From CAZNUM01 sp046861615 (GTDB lineage: Bacteria > Fidelibacterota > Marinisomatia > Marinisomatales > TCS55), in assembly GCA_046861615.1 (NCBI GenBank), contig JBHHUS010000049.1, positions 1 to 12,098 of the forward strand: a DNA stretch of 12,098 nucleotides, read 5' to 3'. The translations under genes were made by a program, and so were the position numbers. This document shows positions 1 to 6,844 of this stretch, piece after piece; position 1 is the first letter of the stretch; every line of letters starts with the position of its first letter. The notes below the pieces were generated by a model that saw nothing but the letters and a program-made list of their open reading frames with translations, was not told the origin of the DNA and ran no database searches.

Positions 1-63
1 TTTATTGTTACTTGCGGAAGAGTAAATCGCCTGCTCTGTCCTCAAACTGCAGTAAAGAATAGA

Positions 64-603
64 TCAGTAACTTTCTTCCAAATCGACACCCAACCCCTCG
101 GCAATCCGGTTAATATAGTTAAAATAGCTGACCACCTGGGCGGCATCGCTGATGGCTCTCTGGGAAAAGCCGTGGGATTCCAAAGTCTGGATATCCTCCG
201 GTCCCATGGTATTAATCGAAAGGGTTAATTTTTCTCCCCAGGCACAAAGCGCCTTATCGGCAACTGACAGATCAGTAGTGCGCCAATCGTGTTTTAAATG
301 CTCCGCCAATTCCTTATTCTGGACTTCATCCCGGAAGTCGTTCCCGTGGGACTGGGTTCAGTAGTGGCAGTGATTGACCCGGGAAACGACGGTTGCCAGC
401 ATTTCCCGCTGGGCCCGGGACAATTCCGAAGCTCCGTACATGATTGTGAGGTACAGACGAATGGAATCCCGCAGAGCCGCGGGGCTCAAACTCATGATCC
501 TGAGGATATTGGATATATAACCGGATCGCCGAAGGCCCTTTTCATATTCCTGTTTTAAAATTCCTTCCGCTTCCTTCGGTTTAATCGTTTTTATGTAAGC
601 CAT
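64..603 (-). CDS. AhpD-like peroxidase-related selenoprotein (CxxU), UGA read as Sec
   Basis: Two open segments (603-361 and 357-64) lie in the same frame, separated only by a TGA at 360-358, and together make one 179-residue protein. The part before the TGA ends in VNHCHY and the part after begins TQSHGNDF. This restores the AhpD/carboxymuconolactone-decarboxylase redox signature E-x11-C-x2-C-x3-H with the second Cys replaced by the UGA: Glu67, Cys79, Sec82, His86. The spacing matches that of M. tuberculosis AhpD (Glu118, Cys130, Cys133, His137). Length and flanking sequence fit the 'uncharacterized peroxidase-related enzyme' family of about 180 residues, small all-helical cytosolic thiol peroxidases or disulfide reductases. 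A SECIS-like hairpin follows the UGA. The ATG at 603 is preceded by AAAGGA, about 13 bases away. The gene is divergent from the TonB receptor. The final stop is also TGA (66-64), after a normal family-length C-terminus. The alternative is a nonsense mutation or sequencing error at a Cys codon; the hairpin and intact downstream frame argue against it. Confidence 0.88.
322..339 (-). promoter_or_regulatory. Putative bacterial SECIS element
   Basis: Reading the minus strand, a perfect 6-bp stem GACUUC/GAAGUC closes a 6-base loop CGGGAU. The loop begins 24 bases after the UGA at 360-358. Bacterial SECIS elements lie inside the coding region just downstream of the UGA, with the apical loop roughly 16-37 bases away and a conserved G among the first loop bases. 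Here G is the second loop base. The stem also encodes Asp-Phe-Arg-Asp-Glu-Val, so coding constraint contributes to the sequence. No folding energy was computed. Confidence 0.7.
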
Positions 604-712
604 GGCTGAAATTTAATCCTTTCAGTCTGAATGTTAACCCAGTCGGCAAACAGGATCAAAAAATATTTTGGGGGTAAATGAAATAAATTTTAACCTAAGA
701 CCACAAATTCCG

Positions 713-764
713 TCTAATATAAGCTGGGTTCAAAAGTATAAACCCGGGTTCAGACTATATTAGA
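713..764. promoter_or_regulatory. Nested inverted repeat in the divergent intergenic region
   Basis: The perfect 9-base arms TCTAATATA (713-721) and TATATTAGA (756-764) flank a second stem, CTGGGTT (724-730) with AACCCGG (741-747), which is 7 pairs including one G-U around a 10-base loop. The palindrome AACCCGGGTT (741-750) and a direct repeat GGGTTCA (726-732, 746-752) lie inside. The structure ends 33 bases before the TonB-receptor ATG, in the 194 bases separating it from the divergent selenoprotein gene. No T-tract follows on either strand, so it is not an intrinsic terminator. It could be a leader-RNA structure or an operator for one or both divergent genes. No known riboswitch class is recognised. 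Confidence 0.5.
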
Positions 765-797
765 TCATCGAGCAGAATAAAAGTCAGGGAAAGAATT

Positions 798-3275
798 ATG
801 GTTTTCAAAATCCGGTCCGGCGCTTGCTGGTTTTTAATTTTTACTTTATCAGGATTTCTGTTGGGGCAACGATTTAATCCGGACCAGATTCCCAAAATTG
901 GTGTTTTAAAAGGTGTTGTGATTGATTCCGTCTCAAACCAACCGATCCCTTATGCTTCCGTGGCACTTATTAATATGCGTTCAAAGGCGATTGTAACGGG
1001 GGGTATTACCAATGAAAACGGGGAATTCAACATTACTGAAATACCCCTGGGACGTTATCGGGTTTCCATTGAGTTCATCGGCTATAAAAAGGTAATGAAG
1101 GGTCCCGTTTTCCTCATGCCCCGGGGAGCGGGGGTGGAACAGGACCTGGGTACGATTCGCCTGCAGCAAACAGCGCTGGAAATGGAAACGGTAGAAGTGG
1201 AGGGGGAACAGCCTTTGTTCACCCAGACGATTAATAAAAAAATCTTTAATGTGGAAAAGAACAGCCTCACCACCGGAGGCACGGCAGAGGATGCCCTCCG
1301 GCAAGTCCCGGGTGTGGATGTGGATATTGACGGAAATATCAGTCTGCGGGGGAATCCGAATGTAAATGTATTAATTGACGGTAAGCCCTCCACCCTTACT
1401 GGTGGTGACCGGAAAGCAATTCTGGATAATATCCCGGCGGATAATATCCGGGACATTGAAGTTATTACCAATCCCAGTGCCAAGTACGATCCCGAGGGGA
1501 TGGCGGGAATTATCAATATTGTGCTCAAGGAAAACCGGTTTGCCGGTTTGAACGGGAAACTGAATGTCGGCGGCGGCCATAACGGCGGGTATAACAGCTC
1601 CGGTCAGATCAACTTTCGGCGGGGCAAAATCAATCTTTTTTCTAACGTTGGTTTTCGCTACGATACCCGTGATCGGAGTGGTGACAATTACCGGGAAACC
1701 ACATTCCCGGATTTCACTTCCGTCCTGGATCAACGGATTGACGGCGACCGGGGAGGGGATAATCTGTTTGTAAAATCAGGACTGGAATTGTTTCCCGATC
1801 GGAATCGCTCAATTGCTTTGGTTGCAGCTTACAATATTCGTAACCGGACCAGCGATCAAATTATAAATACTGCTGAAACCAGCGTAGATCAACGGGAATA
1901 TTTTCGCACCAGTGAAAGCGATAATGACAATAACAGTCTTGATTTGACGCTGTCCTATGACCAGAAATTTTCCCGGCCTAAACAAAAACTGTCCGGTTAC
2001 ATCAATCAATCCACCGGCGTTCGGAAAAATCAAAGTTCCTATCTCACCACTGCTTTAGACGGGTACGACGGACTGGTGGATCCCAATCGCCAACTGGCAG
2101 ACACTGATCAGAATAACGGCACTACCAATCTTCAGATGGATTACGTACATCCTGTTGGTGGGAAGTCAAAATTGGAACTGGGGTATAAAGGAACTCTGCG
2201 TTCCGTGGACAATGACTATGTTCTGAACGATTTTAATGAAACCGGCAACCTGTTTGTAGTAAATGATACGCTGTCAAACCATTTTGTTTATCGGGAGGAT
2301 ATTCATGCGGTCTATCTCCAGTATTCAGGTCGCCGGGGAATCTTTGGTTACCAGGCCGGCGGCCGGGTGGAGACGGTCAGTACTGTCTCGGAATTGAAAA
2401 ACACCGGTGAAAAATTTAAGAATCCCTATACCAGTTTTTTCCCCAGCGCTTCACTTTCGGTCGGACCGCCCCAATTGCTTCAGGTGCAGTTCAGTTACAG
2501 TCGGCGGATTAACCGGCCTTCTTACCGGCGTTTGAATCCATTTCCCTCCCGGTCTGATAACCAGAATTTCCGCATGGGTAATCCCTTTTTGAAACCCGAA
2601 TATATTGACGTAGTTGAGCTGAATTTTTCGCGCTTTAAGAATGGCCGCACTTTATCGGTGGGGACTTACTATCGTCGGGTAAACGATAAAATTCAGTATT
2701 TTAAGTATGTGCAGGAAGACGGCGTCTCGATCACTACTTTTGGAAATTCCAATCGGCAGCAGACCTACGGTTTGGAATTTATCGTTTCCGGGTCGCTTAA
2801 CCGGAATTTCCGCCTGATGATGAATGCCAATGTCTATCGGGATGAAATCAACGCTTCTAATTTATTCAGTGATTATGACCGGAATTCCACCGGCTTCATG
2901 AGCCGTTTTACGGCCACCTGGAAACTGTTACCCGCTACGGAAGTCATGTTTATGGGCTTCTACCGGGCGCCATTTGATATTCCCTTCGGTCGGATTGAAT
3001 CCATGTCCTTTTCCAGTCTCTCGGTTAAGAAAAGTTTCCTGGATCAGAAGCTGGCTGTTTCCCTGCGATTGAATGATGTTTTCAATACCATGCGGTTTCA
3101 ATTCAGCGCCCATGATTTCAATTATCGGCAGAACAGCAGCCGGAAGTGGGAGAGTCAGATATTCAACGTCACGCTGGAGTACAACTTCGGGAAAATGGAG
3201 GATCGCAGTCGATTCAGTCGACAGCGGGAACGGAATAATTCCGACGAAGGCATGGGAGGCTATGAAGTTGAGTAG
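798..3275 (+). CDS. TonB-dependent outer-membrane receptor, CarboxypepD_reg-like plus outer membrane beta-barrel
   Basis: This 825-residue outer-membrane protein has a hydrophobic signal peptide at about residues 1-23. A carboxypeptidase-regulatory-like beta-sandwich follows at about 35-98 (GVVIDSVSNQPIPYASV, then NENGEFNI and GRYRVSIEFIGYK). A plug-type domain lies at about 150-245 (ALRQVPGVDVDIDG, ISLRGNPNVNVLIDG, ITNPSAKYDPEGMAGIINIVLK). The remainder is a long beta-barrel ending in the strand NVTLEYNFGK and a charged, Gly-containing tail. The arrangement matches the OMP_b-brl_3 type of receptor common in Bacteroidetes and relatives. Such proteins import large or scarce ligands using TonB energy. 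The ligand cannot be told from sequence, and no SusD-like partner is adjacent. ETVEVEGEQ (130-138) may be a TonB-box-like segment, by inference only. The ATG is preceded by an AGGGAAAG purine tract. It is probably transcribed alone, with a nested inverted repeat upstream. Confidence 0.9.
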   Translation: MVFKIRSGACWFLIFTLSGFLLGQRFNPDQIPKIGVLKGVVIDSVSNQPIPYASVALINMRSKAIVTGGITNENGEFNITEIPLGRYRVSIEFIGYKKVMKGPVFLMPRGAGVEQDLGTIRLQQTALEMETVEVEGEQPLFTQTINKKIFNVEKNSLTTGGTAEDALRQVPGVDVDIDGNISLRGNPNVNVLIDGKPSTLTGGDRKAILDNIPADNIRDIEVITNPSAKYDPEGMAGIINIVLKENRFAGLNGKLNVGGGHNGGYNSSGQINFRRGKINLFSNVGFRYDTRDRSGDNYRETTFPDFTSVLDQRIDGDRGGDNLFVKSGLELFPDRNRSIALVAAYNIRNRTSDQIINTAETSVDQREYFRTSESDNDNNSLDLTLSYDQKFSRPKQKLSGYINQSTGVRKNQSSYLTTALDGYDGLVDPNRQLADTDQNNGTTNLQMDYVHPVGGKSKLELGYKGTLRSVDNDYVLNDFNETGNLFVVNDTLSNHFVYREDIHAVYLQYSGRRGIFGYQAGGRVETVSTVSELKNTGEKFKNPYTSFFPSASLSVGPPQLLQVQFSYSRRINRPSYRRLNPFPSRSDNQNFRMGNPFLKPEYIDVVELNFSRFKNGRTLSVGTYYRRVNDKIQYFKYVQEDGVSITTFGNSNRQQTYGLEFIVSGSLNRNFRLMMNANVYRDEINASNLFSDYDRNSTGFMSRFTATWKLLPATEVMFMGFYRAPFDIPFGRIESMSFSSLSVKKSFLDQKLAVSLRLNDVFNTMRFQFSAHDFNYRQNSSRKWESQIFNVTLEYNFGKMEDRSRFSRQRERNNSDEGMGGYEVE

Positions 3276-3298
3276 GGACATCGGACATTATCTGAACT

Positions 3299-3317
3299 GA
3301 CCTTTTTCGGTCTTTTT
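3299..3317 (+). terminator. Weak intrinsic terminator candidate after the receptor gene
   Basis: GACC (3299-3302) can pair with GGTC (3309-3312) around a 6-base loop, followed directly by five T residues (3313-3317). It starts 24 bases after the receptor stop codon. The stem is only 4 bp, so this is a weak candidate supported mainly by position and T-tract. Confidence 0.3.
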
Positions 3318-3341
3318 ACGAGGTTCAGGAACCAGTTGCAT

Positions 3342-3371
3342 TTGAAGCCCGGGGGATACCGGGTGTATATT
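3342..3371 (+). promoter_or_regulatory. Candidate sigma70-like promoter for a near-leaderless nitrilase mRNA
   Basis: TTGAAG (3342-3347) and TATATT (3366-3371) resemble -35 and -10 boxes with an 18-base spacer. The -10 box ends 8 bases before the A of the ATG at 3380. Transcription would therefore start at or just before the start codon, giving a leaderless or nearly leaderless message. This agrees with the lack of any Shine-Dalgarno sequence there. It is inference from consensus match only; many FCB-group bacteria use other promoter consensuses. Confidence 0.3.
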
Positions 3372-3379
3372 CCGTTTAA

Positions 3380-4210
3380 ATGGTTAACTCAAAAATTGTG
3401 AAGATCGCTCTGGTTCAACAATTTGCCACTCCCGATATTGAGGTGAATATTAATCGGGGTCTGGAAGCGGTGGACCGTGCGGCAGCAGCCGGAGCAAAAC
3501 TGGTGGCCTTCGCCGAATTAGCCTTTACACCCTTTTATCCCCAACACCGGGATTCCGGTCCGCTCCTTGATCTGGCGGAGACCATTCCCGGGAAGACAAC
3601 GGAGTTGTTTGCCGACAAAGCCCGGGAACACGGCCTTGTCCTGGTTTTAAACCTGTTCGAAAAAGAGGATGAGCAGACCTATGACACTTCTCCGGTAATT
3701 GATGCGGACGGATCACTGCTGGGTGTTACCAGGATGATGCATATTGCCGATTACACCTGTTTTTATGAAAAGGATTATTACACTCCCGGTAACCGTCAGG
3801 CGCCGGTTTATGAAACTGCCGTGGGGAAGGTGGGAGTGGCCATCTGCTATGATCGGCATTTCCCCGAATATATGCGGCTGTTAGGAATCCAGGGAGCGGA
3901 GCTGGTGATCATCCCCCAGGCCGGAACGGTGGGTGAATGGCCTCCCGGTTTGTATGAAGCTGAACTCCAGGTGGCGGCGTTTCAAAATGGTTATTTCTGT
4001 GCTCTGGTAAATCGGGTTGGGCGGGAGGCTGAACTGGAGTTTGCCGGTGAATCGTTTATTACTAATCCCCGGGGAGTTGTTCTGTCCCGGGCTCCCCAGG
4101 AGGAAGAAACTATTTTAATGGCCGAGGTCAATCTGGAAGAGGTGTCAACCTCCCCGGCCCGGGAAATGTTTTTCCGGGATCGACGGCCGGGGGAATATGA
4201 TATTCAATGA
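3380..4210 (+). CDS. Carbon-nitrogen hydrolase (nitrilase superfamily) with Lys-to-Met at the catalytic lysine position
   Basis: This 276-residue protein has the typical length of a nitrilase-superfamily amidase and begins with the family strand KIALVQ. The catalytic Glu is Glu46 (AFAELAFTPFYP) and the nucleophile is Cys156 (VGVAICYDRHFPEYMR). The second conserved Glu is probably Glu130 (FYEKDYYTPGN). It resembles the N-carbamoylputrescine amidase/beta-ureidopropionase branch, in which the lysine lies in a segment of the type YRKMHIP. Here that segment reads TRMMHIA, so Met119 occupies the lysine position. The substrate is therefore uncertain: an amide or N-carbamoyl compound by family, or an altered chemistry. 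TAA immediately precedes the ATG, so no longer start is possible in this frame. No Shine-Dalgarno is visible; a GTG at codon 7 is an alternative start. The gene converges with the small membrane-protein gene 4 bases away. Confidence 0.87.
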   Translation: MVNSKIVKIALVQQFATPDIEVNINRGLEAVDRAAAAGAKLVAFAELAFTPFYPQHRDSGPLLDLAETIPGKTTELFADKAREHGLVLVLNLFEKEDEQTYDTSPVIDADGSLLGVTRMMHIADYTCFYEKDYYTPGNRQAPVYETAVGKVGVAICYDRHFPEYMRLLGIQGAELVIIPQAGTVGEWPPGLYEAELQVAAFQNGYFCALVNRVGREAELEFAGESFITNPRGVVLSRAPQEEETILMAEVNLEEVSTSPAREMFFRDRRPGEYDIQ

Positions 4211-4214
4211 TTAG

Positions 4215-4433
4215 TTACCGGAAAAACCAGAATGATTCCGGATAGAAGCGGCGGTAGGGCCTGCGGGTAATGGAACCGTAAATCCATCCGGCCAGCCAGA
4301 GGGCTAACAGCGCCGGTAAAATGAAATTAAGCAGGACTGAGAAAATAGTGACGGTAAAAATCATGGTGAACGGCAGAATCAGTCCCATACTCAGGTAAGG
4401 GTGCCGCAACATGAATGCCTGAATTTTATTCAT
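4215..4433 (-). CDS. Small two-helix membrane protein of unknown function
   Basis: This 72-residue protein has a short basic N-terminus (MNKIQAFMLRHPY) followed by two hydrophobic segments at about residues 14-33 and 35-52 that should span or hairpin into the membrane. The C-terminal tail is basic and aromatic (TRRPYRRFYPESFWFFR). I do not recognise a family. An AAAGGA ribosome-binding sequence lies 10 bases before the ATG, and the composition looks like membrane protein, not out-of-frame noise. It converges with the nitrilase gene, with only 4 bases between the stop codons. Upstream (4434-4651) lies a 218-base divergent gap shared with the peptidase gene. I see no RNA gene or clear promoter in that gap. 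Confidence 0.65.
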   Translation of the reverse strand: MNKIQAFMLRHPYLSMGLILPFTMIFTVTIFSVLLNFILPALLALWLAGWIYGSITRRPYRRFYPESFWFFR

Positions 4434-4651
4434 ATTAGTAGAATCCTTTCTTTAATTCGATTCTAAAAGTACAATTTCCGTGCAACCTTGCATACCCTGA
4501 CAAATCCCCGGACTAACCCTGAATCCAGCGCTGAAACTGTGTCTTTGTGGCGTAACTGATGCAATCACCTGATTTTTCAACTGCTTTTATTCGTGGATTG
4601 TTTCGGTCTAAATTCCTTTCTTCCAAATGAAATTGTCGAAAGGAAACGAAG

Positions 4652-6778
4652 ATGAAAGCGGTTACATTCTTTCTGGTGGTTCTGTTCCCCTGGTTTTTAA
4701 ATGACACCCCGCCCGTGGCTGAAAAACATCCCCATGAAATAACGATCCATGGTGATACCCGGGTTGATGATTATTACTGGATGCGTCTTAAGGATGAGCA
4801 GAAGACAGCTGAAAACCCCGATTCTCAAACGGTGGAAGTTTTGGATTATATCAAGGCTGAAAATAATTACACCAGGTCCAGTCTGAAACACACGGAAACA
4901 TTTCAGGAAACGCTTTACAATGAAATTGTTGGACGGATAAAAAAAGATGACCGTTCCGTACCTTATTATTACAACGGTTACTGGTATTACGATCGATTTG
5001 AACCGGGGAAAGAATATCCCATTTACTGCCGAAAAAAAAGCAGTCTGGCGGCCGCTGAGGAAATTATTCTGGATGAGAATGAACTGGCGGAGGGACACGA
5101 CTATTTTGCGGTGCGCGGATTGGAAATCAGTCCTGATAATCAGTGGCTCTCCTATGGTGTGGATACGGTCAGTCGGCGCATTTATACGCTCCATTTCAAG
5201 AACCTCCGGACTGGAGCAATCCTCGATTCGGCGGTTCCCAATACTACGGGATCAGTGGCCTGGGCCAATGATAATCAAACTGTCTTTTACACCGCCAAGA
5301 ATAAGGTCACGTTGCTTTCGGAGGAAATCTACCGCCATAAACTTGGTACCAGCGCTCAAAGCGATGTAAAAGTGTATTCTGAACCGGACAAAGCATTTTA
5401 TATTGGAGTTTATCGCTCCAAATCTGGTCAATATATCATCATCTGGAACAGCAGTACACTGGTGAGCGATTACCATATTTTAGCGGCGGATAATCCAGGG
5501 GGACGCTTCCGGCAATTCACCGCCCGGGGGCAGGAGCATGAATATTCAATCGAACATTTCAAGGATCGTTTTTACATTGTTACTAATTGGCAGGCTAAGA
5601 ATTTCCGTTTGATGGAAACGCCGGTAAATCAGACTGACAGGTCAAACTGGAAAGAAGTAATTCCCCACCGTGAAGATGTGCAATTGCGGGGGATTGAAGT
5701 ATTTCAGGATCACCTGGTACTCAGCGAAAGGAAAGACGGATTGACCCAACTACGGATTTTGAATCAAAAAACAGGGTCTGATACTTACCTTGATTTTGGT
5801 GAACCGGCTTATGCGGCTAACATCTCGGTGAACCGTGAGTTCAATACGAACCTGCTTCGCTACACTTATACTTCCCTGGTTACGCCCCGTTCGGAGTACG
5901 ATTATAATATGGACAGTGGTGAAAAAGTCCTGCTGAAGCGTGACGAGGTGGTAGGTGGTTATGACCTGGAGGGTTATGTGACCGAACGCCTGTATGCCAC
6001 CAGCCGGGATGGAAAACGGATTCCGATTTCACTGGTGTATAAACGCGGCTTTGAGAAGAATGGAAACGGAAATCTGCTGTTGTACGGTTACGGCTCTTAC
6101 GGTTACACCATGGATCCCCGTTTCAGCAGCGTTCGTTTGAGTCTGCTGGACCGTGGTTTCTGTTTTGCCATTGCTCATGTCCGCGGGAGTCAGGTGTATG
6201 GCCGACCCTGGTACGAAGATGGGAAGGTAATGCATAAGAAAAATACATTTTTTGATTTTATCGATGTGGCAGAATTTTTAATCAGTCAGCAATTTACCAG
6301 TCCGGAGCATTTGTTCTGCATGGGTGGCAGCGCCGGGGGTCTTTTAATCGGGGCGGTTATTAATTATCGGCCGGATTTATTCAAAGGCGCAGTGGCGGCA
6401 GTGCCGTTTGTGGACGTAGTAACCACCATGCTGGATGAAAGTATTCCCCTTACAACTAATGAATTTGACGAATGGGGGAATCCCAAGGAAAAGGAATACT
6501 ATGATTATATGTTGTCCTATTCACCCTATGACAATGTCACGGCCCAGGATTACCCAAATCTGCTGGTGACCTCCGGTTTTTTCGATTCCCAGGTTCAGTA
6601 CTGGGAACCGTTAAAATGGGTTGCCAAACTGCGAGCTGTGAAGACCGGGAATTCAAAATTGTATCTGCACATGAATATGGATGCCGGCCACGGCGGAAAA
6701 TCCGGTCGTTTCCGGCGTTACCGGGAAACGGCTCTGGAATACGCTTTTATGTTGGATCTAGCGGGGATTAAGGAATAG
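4652..6778 (+). CDS. Oligopeptidase B-like S9A prolyl-oligopeptidase-family serine peptidase, probably exported
   Basis: This 708-residue protein has the two-part S9A layout: an N-terminal propeller (about residues 30-430) starting with the family motif RVDDYYWMR, and a C-terminal alpha/beta-hydrolase domain. The catalytic triad is visible: Ser560 in GGSAGG, Asp645 in TSGFFDSQVQYWEP and His680 in DAGHGGKSGRF. The segment LDESIPLTTNEFDEWGNP (594-611) is the oligopeptidase B signature carrying the acidic S1 residues that select basic P1 side chains. Cleavage after Arg/Lys in short peptides is therefore expected. Unlike cytosolic E. coli PtrB, residues 1-17 form a Lys-plus-hydrophobic signal-peptide-like segment, so a periplasmic location is likely. 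AAAGGA lies 8 bases before the ATG. The methyltransferase operon starts 66 bases downstream, so read-through is possible but the functions look unrelated. Confidence 0.92.
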   Translation: MKAVTFFLVVLFPWFLNDTPPVAEKHPHEITIHGDTRVDDYYWMRLKDEQKTAENPDSQTVEVLDYIKAENNYTRSSLKHTETFQETLYNEIVGRIKKDDRSVPYYYNGYWYYDRFEPGKEYPIYCRKKSSLAAAEEIILDENELAEGHDYFAVRGLEISPDNQWLSYGVDTVSRRIYTLHFKNLRTGAILDSAVPNTTGSVAWANDNQTVFYTAKNKVTLLSEEIYRHKLGTSAQSDVKVYSEPDKAFYIGVYRSKSGQYIIIWNSSTLVSDYHILAADNPGGRFRQFTARGQEHEYSIEHFKDRFYIVTNWQAKNFRLMETPVNQTDRSNWKEVIPHREDVQLRGIEVFQDHLVLSERKDGLTQLRILNQKTGSDTYLDFGEPAYAANISVNREFNTNLLRYTYTSLVTPRSEYDYNMDSGEKVLLKRDEVVGGYDLEGYVTERLYATSRDGKRIPISLVYKRGFEKNGNGNLLLYGYGSYGYTMDPRFSSVRLSLLDRGFCFAIAHVRGSQVYGRPWYEDGKVMHKKNTFFDFIDVAEFLISQQFTSPEHLFCMGGSAGGLLIGAVINYRPDLFKGAVAAVPFVDVVTTMLDESIPLTTNEFDEWGNPKEKEYYDYMLSYSPYDNVTAQDYPNLLVTSGFFDSQVQYWEPLKWVAKLRAVKTGNSKLYLHMNMDAGHGGKSGRFRRYRETALEYAFMLDLAGIKE

Positions 6779-6844
6779 TTCAAATATTTGTAACCAGGCT
6801 GTCCATCCAATCGGCGCAACTGTTCCGGTGAAAGGAGTTCTACT

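Noticed and set aside
64..309. A separate 81-residue protein starting with MAEHLKHDW
   Set aside because: It is the in-frame continuation of the AhpD-like protein beyond the UGA. The internal ATG-like start would remove the redox motif, and the sequence TQSHGNDF upstream is clearly part of the same fold.
724..747. GGGTTCAA as a tRNA T-arm
   Set aside because: The loop is 10 bases with no acceptor, D or anticodon arms around it, so it is not a tRNA.
4218..4241. Hairpin CCGGAA...TTCCGG as a terminator between convergent genes
   Set aside because: It lies inside the coding end of the minus-strand membrane-protein gene and has no T-tract on the plus strand. Coding use explains it adequately.
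4513..4707. A 64-residue minus-strand gene upstream of the peptidase
   Set aside because: It overlaps the peptidase start and signal sequence antisense, shows no recognisable fold or hydrophobic pattern, and has no supporting ribosome-binding site that I can see.
6779..6844. Cobalamin or SAM riboswitch ahead of the methyltransferase operon
   Set aside because: The gap is only 66 bases. It holds a small CAAATATTTG palindrome and the ribosome-binding site, and is too short for either riboswitch.
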